From contig NZ_JACXYU010000002.1 in NCBI RefSeq assembly GCF_014779715.1, forward strand, positions 310,001 through 374,000: DNA of 64,000 nt. Direction: 5' to 3'. The translations under genes were made by a program, and so were the position numbers. Positions 8,886 through 16,967 of this stretch are shown one piece after another. A model generated the notes under the pieces. That model made no database searches. It was given only the letters and a program-made list of their open reading frames with translations, and was not told the origin of the DNA. The stretch comes from Streptomyces chumphonensis (lineage in GTDB: Bacteria; Actinomycetota; Actinomycetes; Streptomycetales; Streptomycetaceae). Position 1 is the first letter of the stretch, and each line of letters begins with the position of its first letter.

Positions 8886-9722
8886 ATGAGCAGCGTTCCC
8901 AGCATCACTTTGCACAACGGCGTCACGATGCCGCAGCTCGGCTTCGGCGTCTGGCAGGTGCCGGACGACGAGGCGGCCACCGTGGTCACGCACGCGCTGG
9001 AGGCGGGCTACCGCAGCATCGACACAGCCGCCGTCTACGAGAACGAGAAGGGCACCGGGCGGGCCATCGCCTCCTCGGGCGTGCCGCGTGAGGAGGTCTT
9101 CCTCACCACGAAGCTGTGGAACAGCGAGCACGGCTACGACTCGACCCTGCGGGCTTTCGACGCCTCGCTGGACCGCTTGGGCACGGACTACGTGGACCTC
9201 TACCTGATCCACTGGCCGCTGCCGATGTTCGACCGGTACGTGGAGACCTGGCGGGCCTTCGAGAAGCTGTACGCGGACGGGCGGGTGCGGGCCATCGGCG
9301 TGTCCAACTTCCAGCCGCCGCACCTGGAGCGGCTGCTCGCCGAGACGTCCGCCGTTCCGGTGATCAACCAGATCGAGCTGCACCCGCGTCTCCAGCAGGA
9401 GCAGTCCCGCACCTTCCACGCCGCGCACGGCATCGCGACGGAGGCCTGGTCGCCGCTCGGCCAAGGCAAGGACATCCTGAACGACCCGGTGATCACCAAA
9501 ATCGCGGAGCGGCACGGGAAGACGGCCGCGCAGGTCATCCTGCGCTGGCACCTCCAGCTGGGCAACGTGGTGATCCCCAAGTCGGTCACACCGTCCCGGA
9601 TCAGGGAGAACATCGACGTGTTCGACTTCGAACTCCCGGCGGAGGACCTGTCCGCCCTCGCGGGGCTGGAGTCGGCGTCCCGGCTCGGCCCGGACCCCTC
9701 CGAGATGGACTGGACGGGCTGA
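8886..9722 (+). CDS. Aldo/keto reductase (2,5-diketo-D-gluconate reductase type)
   Basis: 278 residues, the usual AKR length. The catalytic tetrad is visible: Asp and Tyr in RSIDTAAVYENE (near residues 46-51), Lys in TTKLWN (near 77) and His in LIHWP (near 110). NADPH-binding elements IPKSVTPSRIRENI occur near the C-terminus. It should reduce aldehydes and ketones with NADPH in the cytoplasm. The upstream SigR-like promoter suggests a role in electrophile or thiol-oxidation stress; that is inference. A strong hairpin follows. Confidence 0.93.
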   Translation: MSSVPSITLHNGVTMPQLGFGVWQVPDDEAATVVTHALEAGYRSIDTAAVYENEKGTGRAIASSGVPREEVFLTTKLWNSEHGYDSTLRAFDASLDRLGTDYVDLYLIHWPLPMFDRYVETWRAFEKLYADGRVRAIGVSNFQPPHLERLLAETSAVPVINQIELHPRLQQEQSRTFHAAHGIATEAWSPLGQGKDILNDPVITKIAERHGKTAAQVILRWHLQLGNVVIPKSVTPSRIRENIDVFDFELPAEDLSALAGLESASRLGPDPSEMDWTG

Positions 9723-9760
9723 TCCCGGGCCCGGCAACCCCGGGACACCGTGCCGCGTCC

Positions 9761-9800
9761 GTGCGCGCCGCCGACCGACCACCGGTTCGGCGGCGCGCAC
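9761..9800 (+). terminator. Terminator after the aldo/keto reductase gene
   Basis: 14-bp perfect inverted repeat (9761-9774 and 9787-9800) with a 12-nt loop, 38 nt after the stop. It isolates the SigK unit that follows. Confidence 0.65.
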
Positions 9801-9887
9801 GTGTGTGCCGCGCGCCCGGCCGGGACGTGGGTCGGCCGCGCCGGACGCCCCGGCGTCCGCCCGTCCCGGAAAAGCCGGGAAACACAC

Positions 9888-9914
9888 CAATCCGCGCGGG
9901 CCCGAGCTCCGAAG
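9888..9914 (+). promoter_or_regulatory. Predicted SigK promoter of the leader-sigK-rskA-phr operon
   Basis: CAATCC (9888-9893), 15 nt, CCGAAG (9909-9914). The same layout, including the flanking ACCAATCCGC, recurs in both orientations at 18.3-18.4 kb. The elements resemble the CCATCC/CCGAAT pattern I recall for M. tuberculosis SigK. The predicted transcript start is near 9921, just before the leader ORF. Confidence 0.7.
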
Positions 9915-9945
9915 CAGGGGTGAAGCCGGCTCTGGGAGGAATCAC

Positions 9946-10032
9946 ATGGCGTCCATCTGTCCGCTCCTCGACGTGCGGCCGGCCGCCGCGAGGCGGCCAC
10001 GCTCGGTGCGTACGGGGAGGTCGGGGGCATGA
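9946..10032 (+). CDS. 28-codon leader ORF overlapping sigK
   Basis: ATG 9946 follows GGGAGGA at a 5-nt spacing, a better ribosome binding site than many genes here have. The frame encodes 28 residues (MASICPLLDV at the start, Arg-rich end) and stops with TGA inside the sigK start (ATGA, 10029-10032). It is the first thing a transcript from the predicted SigK promoter would carry. Translational coupling or attenuation of sigK is plausible. The peptide resembles no family I know. Confidence 0.45.
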   Translation: MASICPLLDVRPAAARRPRSVRTGRSGA

Positions 10033-10613
10033 GGGAGCCGGTCTCCATCGGTCTTCCGGCCGTGCCCGGACCCGATCTGCAGGAGCTGATGGGAGCGGTG
10101 GCGCGCGGGGACTCCGACGCCTTCGCCGGGGTCTACGACCGCGTGGCCGGGCCCGTCCTCGGGCTCGTGCGCAGCGTGCTGCGGGACCCGGCCCAGGCCG
10201 AGGAGGTGACGCAGGAGGTCCTGGTGGAGGTGTGGCGCCGTGCGGCGCACTTCCAACCGGAGAAGGGCAGTGCCATGGCGTGGATCATGACGATGGCCCA
10301 TCGGCGCGCGGTGGACCGGGTGCGCTCCGCGCAGGCCGCCACCGACCGGGAGGAGAAGGCCGCCCTGCTGGCCCGTACTCCCGCCTTCGACGAGGTCACC
10401 GAGCAGGTCGAGGCCCGGCTGGAGCGCGAGCAGGTGCGACGCTGTCTGCGCACGCTCACCGAACGCCAGCGCGAGTCGGTGACCCTCGCCTACTACCGGG
10501 GCCTCACCTACCGCGAGGTCGCCGAGCTGCTCGCCCTGCCGCTGGGCACGGTGAAGACGCGGCTGCGCGACGGCCTCATCCGGATGCGCGACTGCCTGGG
10601 GGTGAGCGCATGA
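10029..10613 (+). CDS. sigK: ECF RNA polymerase sigma factor SigK
   Basis: 194 residues. Region 2 (about 25-95) contains DAFAGVYDRVAGPVLGLV and EEVTQEVLVEVWRRA, and region 4 (about 135-185) contains LTERQRESVTLAYYRGLTYREVAELL and LGTVKTRLRDGL. The pattern AMAWIMTMAHRRAVDRVR is characteristic of the SigK (ECF19) group. ATG 10029 has GGGAGG upstream and sits in the ATGA stop of the leader ORF. It is followed by its anti-sigma factor with another ATGA overlap. The predicted promoter upstream matches those of neighbouring units, so it is probably autoregulated. Confidence 0.95.
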   Translation: MREPVSIGLPAVPGPDLQELMGAVARGDSDAFAGVYDRVAGPVLGLVRSVLRDPAQAEEVTQEVLVEVWRRAAHFQPEKGSAMAWIMTMAHRRAVDRVRSAQAATDREEKAALLARTPAFDEVTEQVEARLEREQVRRCLRTLTERQRESVTLAYYRGLTYREVAELLALPLGTVKTRLRDGLIRMRDCLGVSA

Positions 10614-11362
10614 CCACCGTCGACCTTCACACGCTGACCGGCGCCTACGCCGTCCACGCGCTGGGTGACGACGAACGCGACGCGTTCGAGCGCCACCTCG
10701 CGGTGTGCGAGCCGTGCGCGCAGGAGGTGCGGGAGCTGGCCGCGACGGCCTCCCGGCTGGGCCTGGCCGTCGCCACGACACCGTCCCCGGCCCTGCGCGA
10801 GCGGGTGCTGGAGCAGATCACCACCGTGCGTCAGGAGCCGCCCCGGGTGCCTCGGCAGGGGCGCGGGGCCGGGGCCGTGCGCAGCGGCCGCGGGCTCTCC
10901 CGTTTCGTGCTCGCCGCCTGCCTCGCGGCGGCCGTCGGGTTCGGCGGCGTCGCGGTGTGGCAGCACGGGGAGGCACGCGACGCGCAGCGGCGCGCCGAGC
11001 AGGCCCAGGACCGGTCGGAGCGGCTGGCGGAGGTGCTGGCCTCGGGGGACGCCCGGGTGATCTCCAACGAGCTGCCCGGAGGCGCCACCGCCACGGTCGT
11101 GGTCTCCTTGGAGCAGGGGAGGGCGGCGTTCCTCGCCTCCGACATGCCGCCGCCGCCCGAGGGCAAGGTGTACCAGCTGTGGTTCGACCACGAGGGCACG
11201 ATGCGCCCGGCCGGTCTGATGGACCCCGGGGCGCGCGACACGGCGATGCTCATGGAGGGACCGCTGGACGGCGCCTCGGGCATGGGCATCACCGTGGAAC
11301 CGCCCGGGGGATCCACCGAGCCGACCTCCGAGCCCGTGGCCGCCATGCCGTTCGGCGTCTGA
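10610..11362 (+). CDS. rskA: Anti-sigma-K factor RskA
   Basis: 250 residues. The cytoplasmic N-terminal anti-sigma domain (1-90) has HLAVCEPC, the HxxxCxxC zinc-type motif. One transmembrane helix at about 97-116 follows. The extracytoplasmic RskA domain (about 150-250) contains GKVYQLWFDHEGTMRPAG and the PPGGSTEPTSEPVA end. By family knowledge it holds SigK at the membrane and is released by regulated proteolysis. Start ATG 10610 overlaps the sigK stop, which supports stoichiometric synthesis. Confidence 0.94.
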   Translation: MTTVDLHTLTGAYAVHALGDDERDAFERHLAVCEPCAQEVRELAATASRLGLAVATTPSPALRERVLEQITTVRQEPPRVPRQGRGAGAVRSGRGLSRFVLAACLAAAVGFGGVAVWQHGEARDAQRRAEQAQDRSERLAEVLASGDARVISNELPGGATATVVVSLEQGRAAFLASDMPPPPEGKVYQLWFDHEGTMRPAGLMDPGARDTAMLMEGPLDGASGMGITVEPPGGSTEPTSEPVAAMPFGV

Positions 11363-11410
11363 GCCGTTCGTCCGCACCACCGGCTCCGGCCGGGAAAGGA
11401 GAGAGCCCCG

Positions 11411-12757
11411 GTGACCTCGGTGGCGATCGTACTGTTCACCTCCGACCTGCGGGTGCACGACCACCCCCCGCTGCGGGCGGCCCTGGACGCCGCCGAGCGG
11501 GTGGTACCGCTGTTCGTGCTGGACGACGGGGTGCGCCGGGCCGGCTTCACCGCGCCGAACCGGCTGGCGTTCCTCGCCGAGACGCTCGCCGACCTCGACG
11601 CGTCGCTGCGGGCGCGCGGCGGCCGGCTCGTCACACGGGAGGGCCCGGTGGTGGACGAGGTGTGCGCCGTCGTGCGGGAGACGGGCGCCCGGGAGGTGCA
11701 CGTCGCCGCCGGGGTCAGCCGCTACGCGCTGGCCCGCGAGGAACGGCTGCGGCGGGAGCTGGGGGCACAGGGCTGTGCGCTGCGCGTGCACGACGGGGTC
11801 ATCACCGCCGTGACGCCGGGCGCCGTGACGCCCGACGGCCGGGACCACTTCGCCGTCTTCACGCCCTACCTGCGGCAGTGGGAGAAGGTGAGGACGCGCT
11901 CCCCGCTGGGGGCGCCGCGCCGTGTGGAGGTCCCCGACGTCGGCTCGGCGAAGCCGCTCCCCGAGAACGTGCCGGGCGCCTCCGCGGGTCTACCGTCCGG
12001 CGGTGAGCGGGCGGGACGCGAGCGGCTCGACCGGTGGCTGTCCTCCGGCATCCGCGACTACGCGGAGCGGCACGACGACCTGGCCGGTGACGGGACCTCA
12101 CGGCTCTCGCCCTACCTGCACTTCGGCTGCCTGTCCCCGCTCGAGGTCGTGCACCGCGCGCGCACGCGGGGCGGCGAGGGCGCCGAGGCGTTCGTGCGGC
12201 AGCTCGCCTGGCGGGACTTCCACCACCAGACGCTGCACGCCCGGCCCTCGGCGGCGCACGCCGACTACCGCACCCAGCACGACCGGTGGCGCACCGACGA
12301 ACGCGAGGCGGCCGCCTGGCGGGACGGCGAGACGGGCTACCCCATCGTGGACGCGGCCATGCGCCAGTTGCGGCACGAGGGCTGGATGCACAACCGGGCC
12401 CGGCTGCTGGTGTCCAGCTTTCTCACCAAGACCCTGTACCTGGACTGGCGGATCGGCGCCCGGCACTTCCTGGACCTGCTGGTCGACGGGGACGTGGCGA
12501 ACAACCAGCTGAACTGGCAGTGGATGGCCGGAACGGGCACCGACACCCGCCCCAACCGCGTGCTCAACCCGCTGACGCAGGCGCGCCGCTTCGACCCGGA
12601 CGGGGCCTACGTGCGGCGCTGGCTCCCGGAGCTGGACTTCCTGCCGGGCCGCAGCATCCACGAGCCGTGGAAGGCGGACGGCGTCCCCTATCCCGCTCCC
12701 CTGGTCGAGCTCTCCGACGGCCTGGCCCGCTTCAAGGCCGCGCGCGGCAAGGACTGA
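11411..12757 (+). CDS. phr: Deoxyribodipyrimidine photo-lyase
   Basis: 448 residues from GTG 11411, preceded by GGAAAGGAGAG. The N-terminal photolyase alpha/beta domain (2-160) carries LFTSDLRVHDHPPL. The C-terminal FAD-binding domain (about 215-440) has WMHNRARLLVSSFLTK, VANNQLNWQWMAGTGTDTRP and NPLTQARRFDPDG, the CPD-photolyase FAD/DNA-binding signatures. It repairs UV pyrimidine dimers with blue light. It lies 48 nt after rskA with no terminator between, so it is probably in the SigK operon, which links the regulon to light stress. The 3' end faces the DUF1295 gene across a strong hairpin. Confidence 0.94.
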   Translation: MTSVAIVLFTSDLRVHDHPPLRAALDAAERVVPLFVLDDGVRRAGFTAPNRLAFLAETLADLDASLRARGGRLVTREGPVVDEVCAVVRETGAREVHVAAGVSRYALAREERLRRELGAQGCALRVHDGVITAVTPGAVTPDGRDHFAVFTPYLRQWEKVRTRSPLGAPRRVEVPDVGSAKPLPENVPGASAGLPSGGERAGRERLDRWLSSGIRDYAERHDDLAGDGTSRLSPYLHFGCLSPLEVVHRARTRGGEGAEAFVRQLAWRDFHHQTLHARPSAAHADYRTQHDRWRTDEREAAAWRDGETGYPIVDAAMRQLRHEGWMHNRARLLVSSFLTKTLYLDWRIGARHFLDLLVDGDVANNQLNWQWMAGTGTDTRPNRVLNPLTQARRFDPDGAYVRRWLPELDFLPGRSIHEPWKADGVPYPAPLVELSDGLARFKAARGKD

Positions 12758-12780
12758 CCGCACGGCCGGACGGCACCTCC

Positions 12781-12826
12781 ACGCGCCGTGGCCCCGCGTC
12801 CGCCTGGACGCGGGGCCACGGCGCGT
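12781..12826. terminator. Strong bidirectional terminator between phr and the DUF1295 gene
   Basis: Perfect 21-bp stem (12781-12801 with 12806-12826) and a GCCT loop, midway between convergent genes. Confidence 0.85.
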
Positions 12827-12836
12827 CGTCGTGCGG

Positions 12837-13652
12837 TCACCGCCTCCTGCGGGGCGGCAGCGGGAAGAAGCCGCTCGTGCGGGCCGCGTACTCGGCGTAG
12901 CCGGGGCGCTCGGCCATGTGGGCCTCCAGCAGCCGCTTGCCGCTGCCCTTGGTCAGCAGCAGACTCATCACCACCGGGGAGACGAGCGTCGCGGCGGCCA
13001 CCGCCCAGCCCCCGGGGGCGGCCAGCAGGTACAGGCCCCACCAGACGCAGAAGTCCCCGAAGTAGTTGGGGTGGCGGGTCCAGCTCCACAGGCCGCGGTC
13101 CATGATGCGGCCCTTGTTCGCCGGGTCCGAGGTGAAGCGGGCGAGCTGCCGGTCGCCCACGGCCTCGAAGAACAGGCCCGTCAGCCACACCAGGGCCGCG
13201 AGCACCGCCAGGAGGCCGAGCTCTGAGGGCACGTAGAGGGCCGCCTGCACCGGCAGGGAGACCAGCCAGACCAGGCCGCCCTGGAGCAGGTACACCATGC
13301 GGAAGGCGTAGGCGTTGCGGCTGGTGCCGGGCGGGGCCTTGGCGAGCATCCGGTCGTAGCGCGGGTCCTCGCCCTTGCCCCGGCCGCGCAGGGCGATGTG
13401 TCCGGCCAGCCGCAGCCCCCACACGGCGGTGAGGACGGTGACGAGCAGCCGGCGGCCGTCGTCGCCCTGCCCGCTGGAGAGGACGTAACCGGTCAGGGCC
13501 ACGGCCGTGAAGCCCAGCCCCCACGCCACGTCGACGATGCGGTGCATCCCCCGGACCACGGCCACGGCGAAGGTGACGAGCATGACGGCGAGCGCGCTGC
13601 CCGCCGCGAAGGCCAGGTTGAGGGCGAAGTCGCCCCAGGGGAAGCCGTTCAC
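12837..13652 (-). CDS. DUF1295 membrane protein (steroid 5-alpha-reductase-like fold)
   Basis: 271 residues with about seven hydrophobic segments. The conserved C-terminal motif DRGLWSWTRHPNYFGDFCVWWG is that of the DUF1295/isoprenylcysteine-methyltransferase-like family, with the Arg-His-Pro-Asn-Tyr cofactor site. Family members are NADPH-dependent reductases or methyltransferases of lipids. Its counterpart in the M. tuberculosis sigK locus is Rv0446c. GTG 13652 overlaps the upstream stop (GTGA). It is the last gene of a five-gene operon, and its substrate is probably the lipid product of the preceding enzymes (inference). Confidence 0.85.
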   Translation of the reverse strand: MNGFPWGDFALNLAFAAGSALAVMLVTFAVAVVRGMHRIVDVAWGLGFTAVALTGYVLSSGQGDDGRRLLVTVLTAVWGLRLAGHIALRGRGKGEDPRYDRMLAKAPPGTSRNAYAFRMVYLLQGGLVWLVSLPVQAALYVPSELGLLAVLAALVWLTGLFFEAVGDRQLARFTSDPANKGRIMDRGLWSWTRHPNYFGDFCVWWGLYLLAAPGGWAVAAATLVSPVVMSLLLTKGSGKRLLEAHMAERPGYAEYAARTSGFFPLPPRRRR

Positions 13653-14971
13653 GGCGTCGTCCCTTCGTCGGTGTGCCACGCGCGGGGCGTGCCGGTCATG
13701 CCGCTGTCCCCGTCGGCGCCGGGGCGGACGGCGAGGATCTGGTCGACTCCCATGCGGCGCTCCTCGAAGGCGAGGGCCCCGCCGACGAGGTAGAGCCGCC
13801 ACACCCGTGCCGTGCGCAGGCCGACCAGGGCGACGACGTCGTCCCAGCGTTCCTCCAGGGTGCGGTGCCACGCCTGGACGGTGTGGACGTAGTCCTCGCG
13901 CAGGGACTGCGTGTCGCGCACCTCCAGCCCGGCGTCCTCCAGCAGGGACACGGTCCGACCGAGGGGGCGCATGTGCATGTCCGGCGCGATGTAGGTCTCG
14001 ATGAAGGCGCCACCGCCCGGCGCGGTCGCGCCCCGGGACATCTGCTGCACCAGGACGCGGCCCCGGGGGCGGAGCACGCGCCGCAGCGTCGCGGCGAACT
14101 CCGGGTACCGCGCGTCGCCGACGTGCTCCCCCATCTCGATGCTGACGGCGGCGTCGAACCCGCCGCCGTCGATGTCCCGGTAGTCGCACAGCCGGACGTC
14201 GACGAGGTCGGCGAGGCCGCGTTCGACGGCCCGGGCCCGGACGAACGCGGCCTGCTCGGCGGCGAGCGTCACCGACGTCACCCGCACGCCCCGGTGTTCG
14301 GCGGCGTAGAGGCTGAGCGAACCCCAGCCGCAGCCGACGTCGAGCAGCCGCATGCCGGGACGGAGGTCCAGTTTGCGGCAGATGAGCTCCAGCTTGTCGC
14401 GCTGGGCCTCGGCCAGACCGTAGCCCTCGGTGCCCGGCGGTGCGGTCCAGTAGCCGCACGAGTAGGCCATGGACGGGTCGAGCAGCAGCTCGTAGAAGGC
14501 GTTGGACAGGTCGTAGTGGTGGCTGATGGCCGCGCGGTCGCGGCGCTTGCTGTGCAGCGCGCCGGACAGTCGCGCCTGTTCGGCCGGGGACGCGGGCCGG
14601 GGGCCGGGGATGCCCAGGCGGACGGCCGCCCGGGCCGCGTCGCCCAGGAGCGCGGCGTTCGCCCGCAGGTCGCCGGGGCGCAACCGGGGCGGGTGCAGCC
14701 CCCGTTCGCGCACGGCCCGCCAGACGTGGCGCAGGCCGTCGCCGAGGTCGCCCTCCACGTCGAGGTCGCCGGTGATGTACGCCTCGGCCAGGCCGAGTTC
14801 GCCGGGCTGCCACAGCAGGCGGCGCAGGGCGCGCCGGGAGGTGAGGACGACGACGGGGGCGCCGGCGGGACCGGCCTCGTCGCCGTCCCAGGTCCGCAGC
14901 CGCACGGGCAGCGGACCGCCGAGGAACTGGGCCGCGAGGTCGCTGAGCCGCGCGGCGGCACCGGTGGTCAC
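13649..14971 (-). CDS. Cyclopropane-fatty-acyl-phospholipid synthase family methyltransferase (copy 2)
   Basis: 440 residues. The SAM-binding motif LLDVGCGWGSLSL (near 205) and HYDLSNAFYELLLDPSMAYSCGYW upstream of it match CFA synthases. EMGEHVG and the Cys in YSCGYW correspond to residues that bind the catalytic bicarbonate in E. coli Cfa. It should methylate an unsaturated acyl chain of phospholipid at the membrane. GTG 14971 overlaps the upstream stop (GTGA). It differs clearly from copy 1 in the active-site region, so the two are unlikely to be redundant. Confidence 0.9.
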   Translation of the reverse strand: MTTGAAARLSDLAAQFLGGPLPVRLRTWDGDEAGPAGAPVVVLTSRRALRRLLWQPGELGLAEAYITGDLDVEGDLGDGLRHVWRAVRERGLHPPRLRPGDLRANAALLGDAARAAVRLGIPGPRPASPAEQARLSGALHSKRRDRAAISHHYDLSNAFYELLLDPSMAYSCGYWTAPPGTEGYGLAEAQRDKLELICRKLDLRPGMRLLDVGCGWGSLSLYAAEHRGVRVTSVTLAAEQAAFVRARAVERGLADLVDVRLCDYRDIDGGGFDAAVSIEMGEHVGDARYPEFAATLRRVLRPRGRVLVQQMSRGATAPGGGAFIETYIAPDMHMRPLGRTVSLLEDAGLEVRDTQSLREDYVHTVQAWHRTLEERWDDVVALVGLRTARVWRLYLVGGALAFEERRMGVDQILAVRPGADGDSGMTGTPRAWHTDEGTTP

Positions 14972-16242
14972 GAGGGGATCTCCTGCGGGTCGTGCGGGGG
15001 CGGGGTGGTCAGCAGCAGGTGGTGGACGTCGAGGTAGCCGGAGCGGAACCCGGCCTCGGAGTAGGCGAGGTAGAACGTCCACATGCGCCGGAACGTGGCG
15101 TCGAAGCCGAGCGCGCCGACCTCGTCGGCCCGCTCGGTGAACCGCTCCCGCCACAGGCGCAGCGTCTCGGCGTAGTGCGCGCCGAAGGCGTCGCACCGGT
15201 CCAGGCGCAGGGCGGTGTGGGCCTCGGTCACCTCGCGCACGGCGGTGGTGGAGGGCAGGAAGCCGCCGGGGAAGATGTACTTCTGGATCCAGGTGTAGGT
15301 GTGGCGGGTGGCCAGCATGCGGTCGTGGGGCATGGTGATGGCCTGGACGGCGATCCGGCCACCGGGCACGGTCAGCCTCTCCAGCGTCCGGAAGTAGGTG
15401 GGCCAGAACTCGGCCCCCACCGCCTCGATCATCTCGACGCTCACCACGGCGTCGTAGCGCCCGGTGACCTCCCGGTAGTCGGCGAGCAGGACGGTGACCG
15501 CGTCGGCGTGCCCGGCCGCCTCGATGCGCCGCAGGGCGAGTTCGCGCTGTTCGGCGGAGAGGGTGACGCTGACGACGGTCGCGCCCCGGGACGCGGCCCG
15601 CAGGGCCAACTCGCCCCAGCCGGTGCCGATCTCCAGCAGTCGGGTCCCGGGGCCGACGCCCGCGAGGTCGAGGAGCTGGTCGATCTTGCGGTGCTGGGCG
15701 GCCGGGAGTGCGGCGAAGGAGGCCGGGAATCCCCGGAAGAGGGCCGACGAGTACGACAGCGTCTCGTCGAGGAAGAGCCCGAAGAGGTCGTTGGACAGGT
15801 CGTAGTGGCGGTGGATGTTCTCGCGCGAGCCGTCCGGGGTGTTGCGCTGGGACGTCGGCTGGCGGCCGGCCCACAGGGCGCGCAGGCGCTGCAGGGGCGG
15901 CGGGATCAGTTCGGCGATGTGGGCGGCGAGGACGGTGAGGACGCCGACGAGGTCCTCGGCCTCCCACTCCCCGGCCATGTACGACTCACCGAAGCCGATG
16001 AGCCCGTGGGCGGCGACGCGCCGGTGGAACGCGCGGGGGTCGCGCAGTTCGAGCAGCGGGCCGCCGAGGCCGATGTCGGGGCCGTCGGGCCGCCGGACCC
16101 GCAGCGGCAGCCGGGACAGGGCCCGGCGGACCAGCCGCTCGGCGATCAGCACCCGCGCCGGGGAGACGCGGGGCACCTCCGCCACGTCGGGCCACCGCAC
16201 GGGATCGATCGCGGTGGCTCGGGCAACTGCGGACACGTTCAC
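14968..16242 (-). CDS. Cyclopropane-fatty-acyl-phospholipid synthase family methyltransferase (copy 1, UfaA1/Rv0447c-like)
   Basis: 424 residues. The SAM motif is LLEIGTGWGELAL (near 200). The typical block HYDLSNDLFGLFLDETLSYSSALF has Ser where copy 2 and E. coli Cfa have Cys, and EMIEAVG lacks the His of EHVG. AVQAITMPHD and YIFPGGFLPS match the subfamily found in the M. tuberculosis sigK locus (UfaA1). That subfamily methylates acyl chains; whether it makes a cyclopropane, methyl branch or methylene product is open. The start is GTG 16242, again overlapping the previous stop by GTGA. Confidence 0.9.
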   Translation of the reverse strand: MNVSAVARATAIDPVRWPDVAEVPRVSPARVLIAERLVRRALSRLPLRVRRPDGPDIGLGGPLLELRDPRAFHRRVAAHGLIGFGESYMAGEWEAEDLVGVLTVLAAHIAELIPPPLQRLRALWAGRQPTSQRNTPDGSRENIHRHYDLSNDLFGLFLDETLSYSSALFRGFPASFAALPAAQHRKIDQLLDLAGVGPGTRLLEIGTGWGELALRAASRGATVVSVTLSAEQRELALRRIEAAGHADAVTVLLADYREVTGRYDAVVSVEMIEAVGAEFWPTYFRTLERLTVPGGRIAVQAITMPHDRMLATRHTYTWIQKYIFPGGFLPSTTAVREVTEAHTALRLDRCDAFGAHYAETLRLWRERFTERADEVGALGFDATFRRMWTFYLAYSEAGFRSGYLDVHHLLLTTPPPHDPQEIPS

Positions 16243-16967
16243 TCCACACCCTCCTGGGTCTGGTGACGGGGACGGGGCAGCACGGGCAGGCCGCGCAGGT
16301 ACAGGCGGACGCCGTGCAGCCGGATGGCGGCGGAGACGGCGAGGGTCGACCACGGGTGGCGCAGCGCCGCCCGGAGCAGTTCGCGGACGCCGGCGGGTCG
16401 GCGCCGGCCGCGCACGGTGGCGGTGAACGGGCGGACGCCGTCCCGTTCGAGGTGGACGGTGAGGTCGAGCCGGTCGCCGGGTTCGGGCAGCCGCATGCGG
16501 TAGCCGCCGTCGACCGGGAAGAACGGCGAGACGTAGAACTCCTTGGCGACGGTGACCCGCCCGGCCTCGCCCGGCCGCAGCAGGTAGCAGTGCCGCTCGC
16601 CGTAGGTGTTGTGCACCTCGGCCACCACGCAGGGGCCGGAGTCGTCCTCGGGGGTGCACCAGTAGAGCGTCAGCGGGTTGAAGACGTGGCCGAGGACGCG
16701 GGCGTGGGCCAGCATGACCGCCCGGCCGTCGCCGAGCCGCACGTCGTGGGCGGCCAGGAAGCGGGCGAGCCCCTGCCGCAGGGTGGGCGCGGTGCCGGCG
16801 AAGTGGTCGCGGGCGTCGAAGCGGGCCAGCGGGCGCAGCGGCCAGGGCGGCCGCGGCGGGTGGTCGACGTCGATGAGCCACAGGTAGGTGCGGTGCCGCA
16901 CGGTGTGCCGCAGCGGCCGGTTGCGGACGTGCACGACCTCGCTGGGGTAGAGGGCGGGCGCACTCAC
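16239..16967 (-). CDS. DUF1365 family protein
   Basis: 242 residues. The N-terminal LYPSEVVHVRNRPLRHTVRHRTYLW and central HVFNPLTLYWC and VAEVHNTYGERHCYLL are DUF1365 signatures. The family has no proven chemistry, but it is almost always next to a FAD amine-oxidase-like protein and a CFA-like methyltransferase, as here (Rv0448c in mycobacteria). GTG 16967 gives the same GTGA junction as the rest of the operon; GTG 16970 is the alternative. Likely a partner in acyl-chain modification (inference from context). Confidence 0.88.
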   Translation of the reverse strand: MSAPALYPSEVVHVRNRPLRHTVRHRTYLWLIDVDHPPRPPWPLRPLARFDARDHFAGTAPTLRQGLARFLAAHDVRLGDGRAVMLAHARVLGHVFNPLTLYWCTPEDDSGPCVVAEVHNTYGERHCYLLRPGEAGRVTVAKEFYVSPFFPVDGGYRMRLPEPGDRLDLTVHLERDGVRPFTATVRGRRRPAGVRELLRAALRHPWSTLAVSAAIRLHGVRLYLRGLPVLPRPRHQTQEGVE

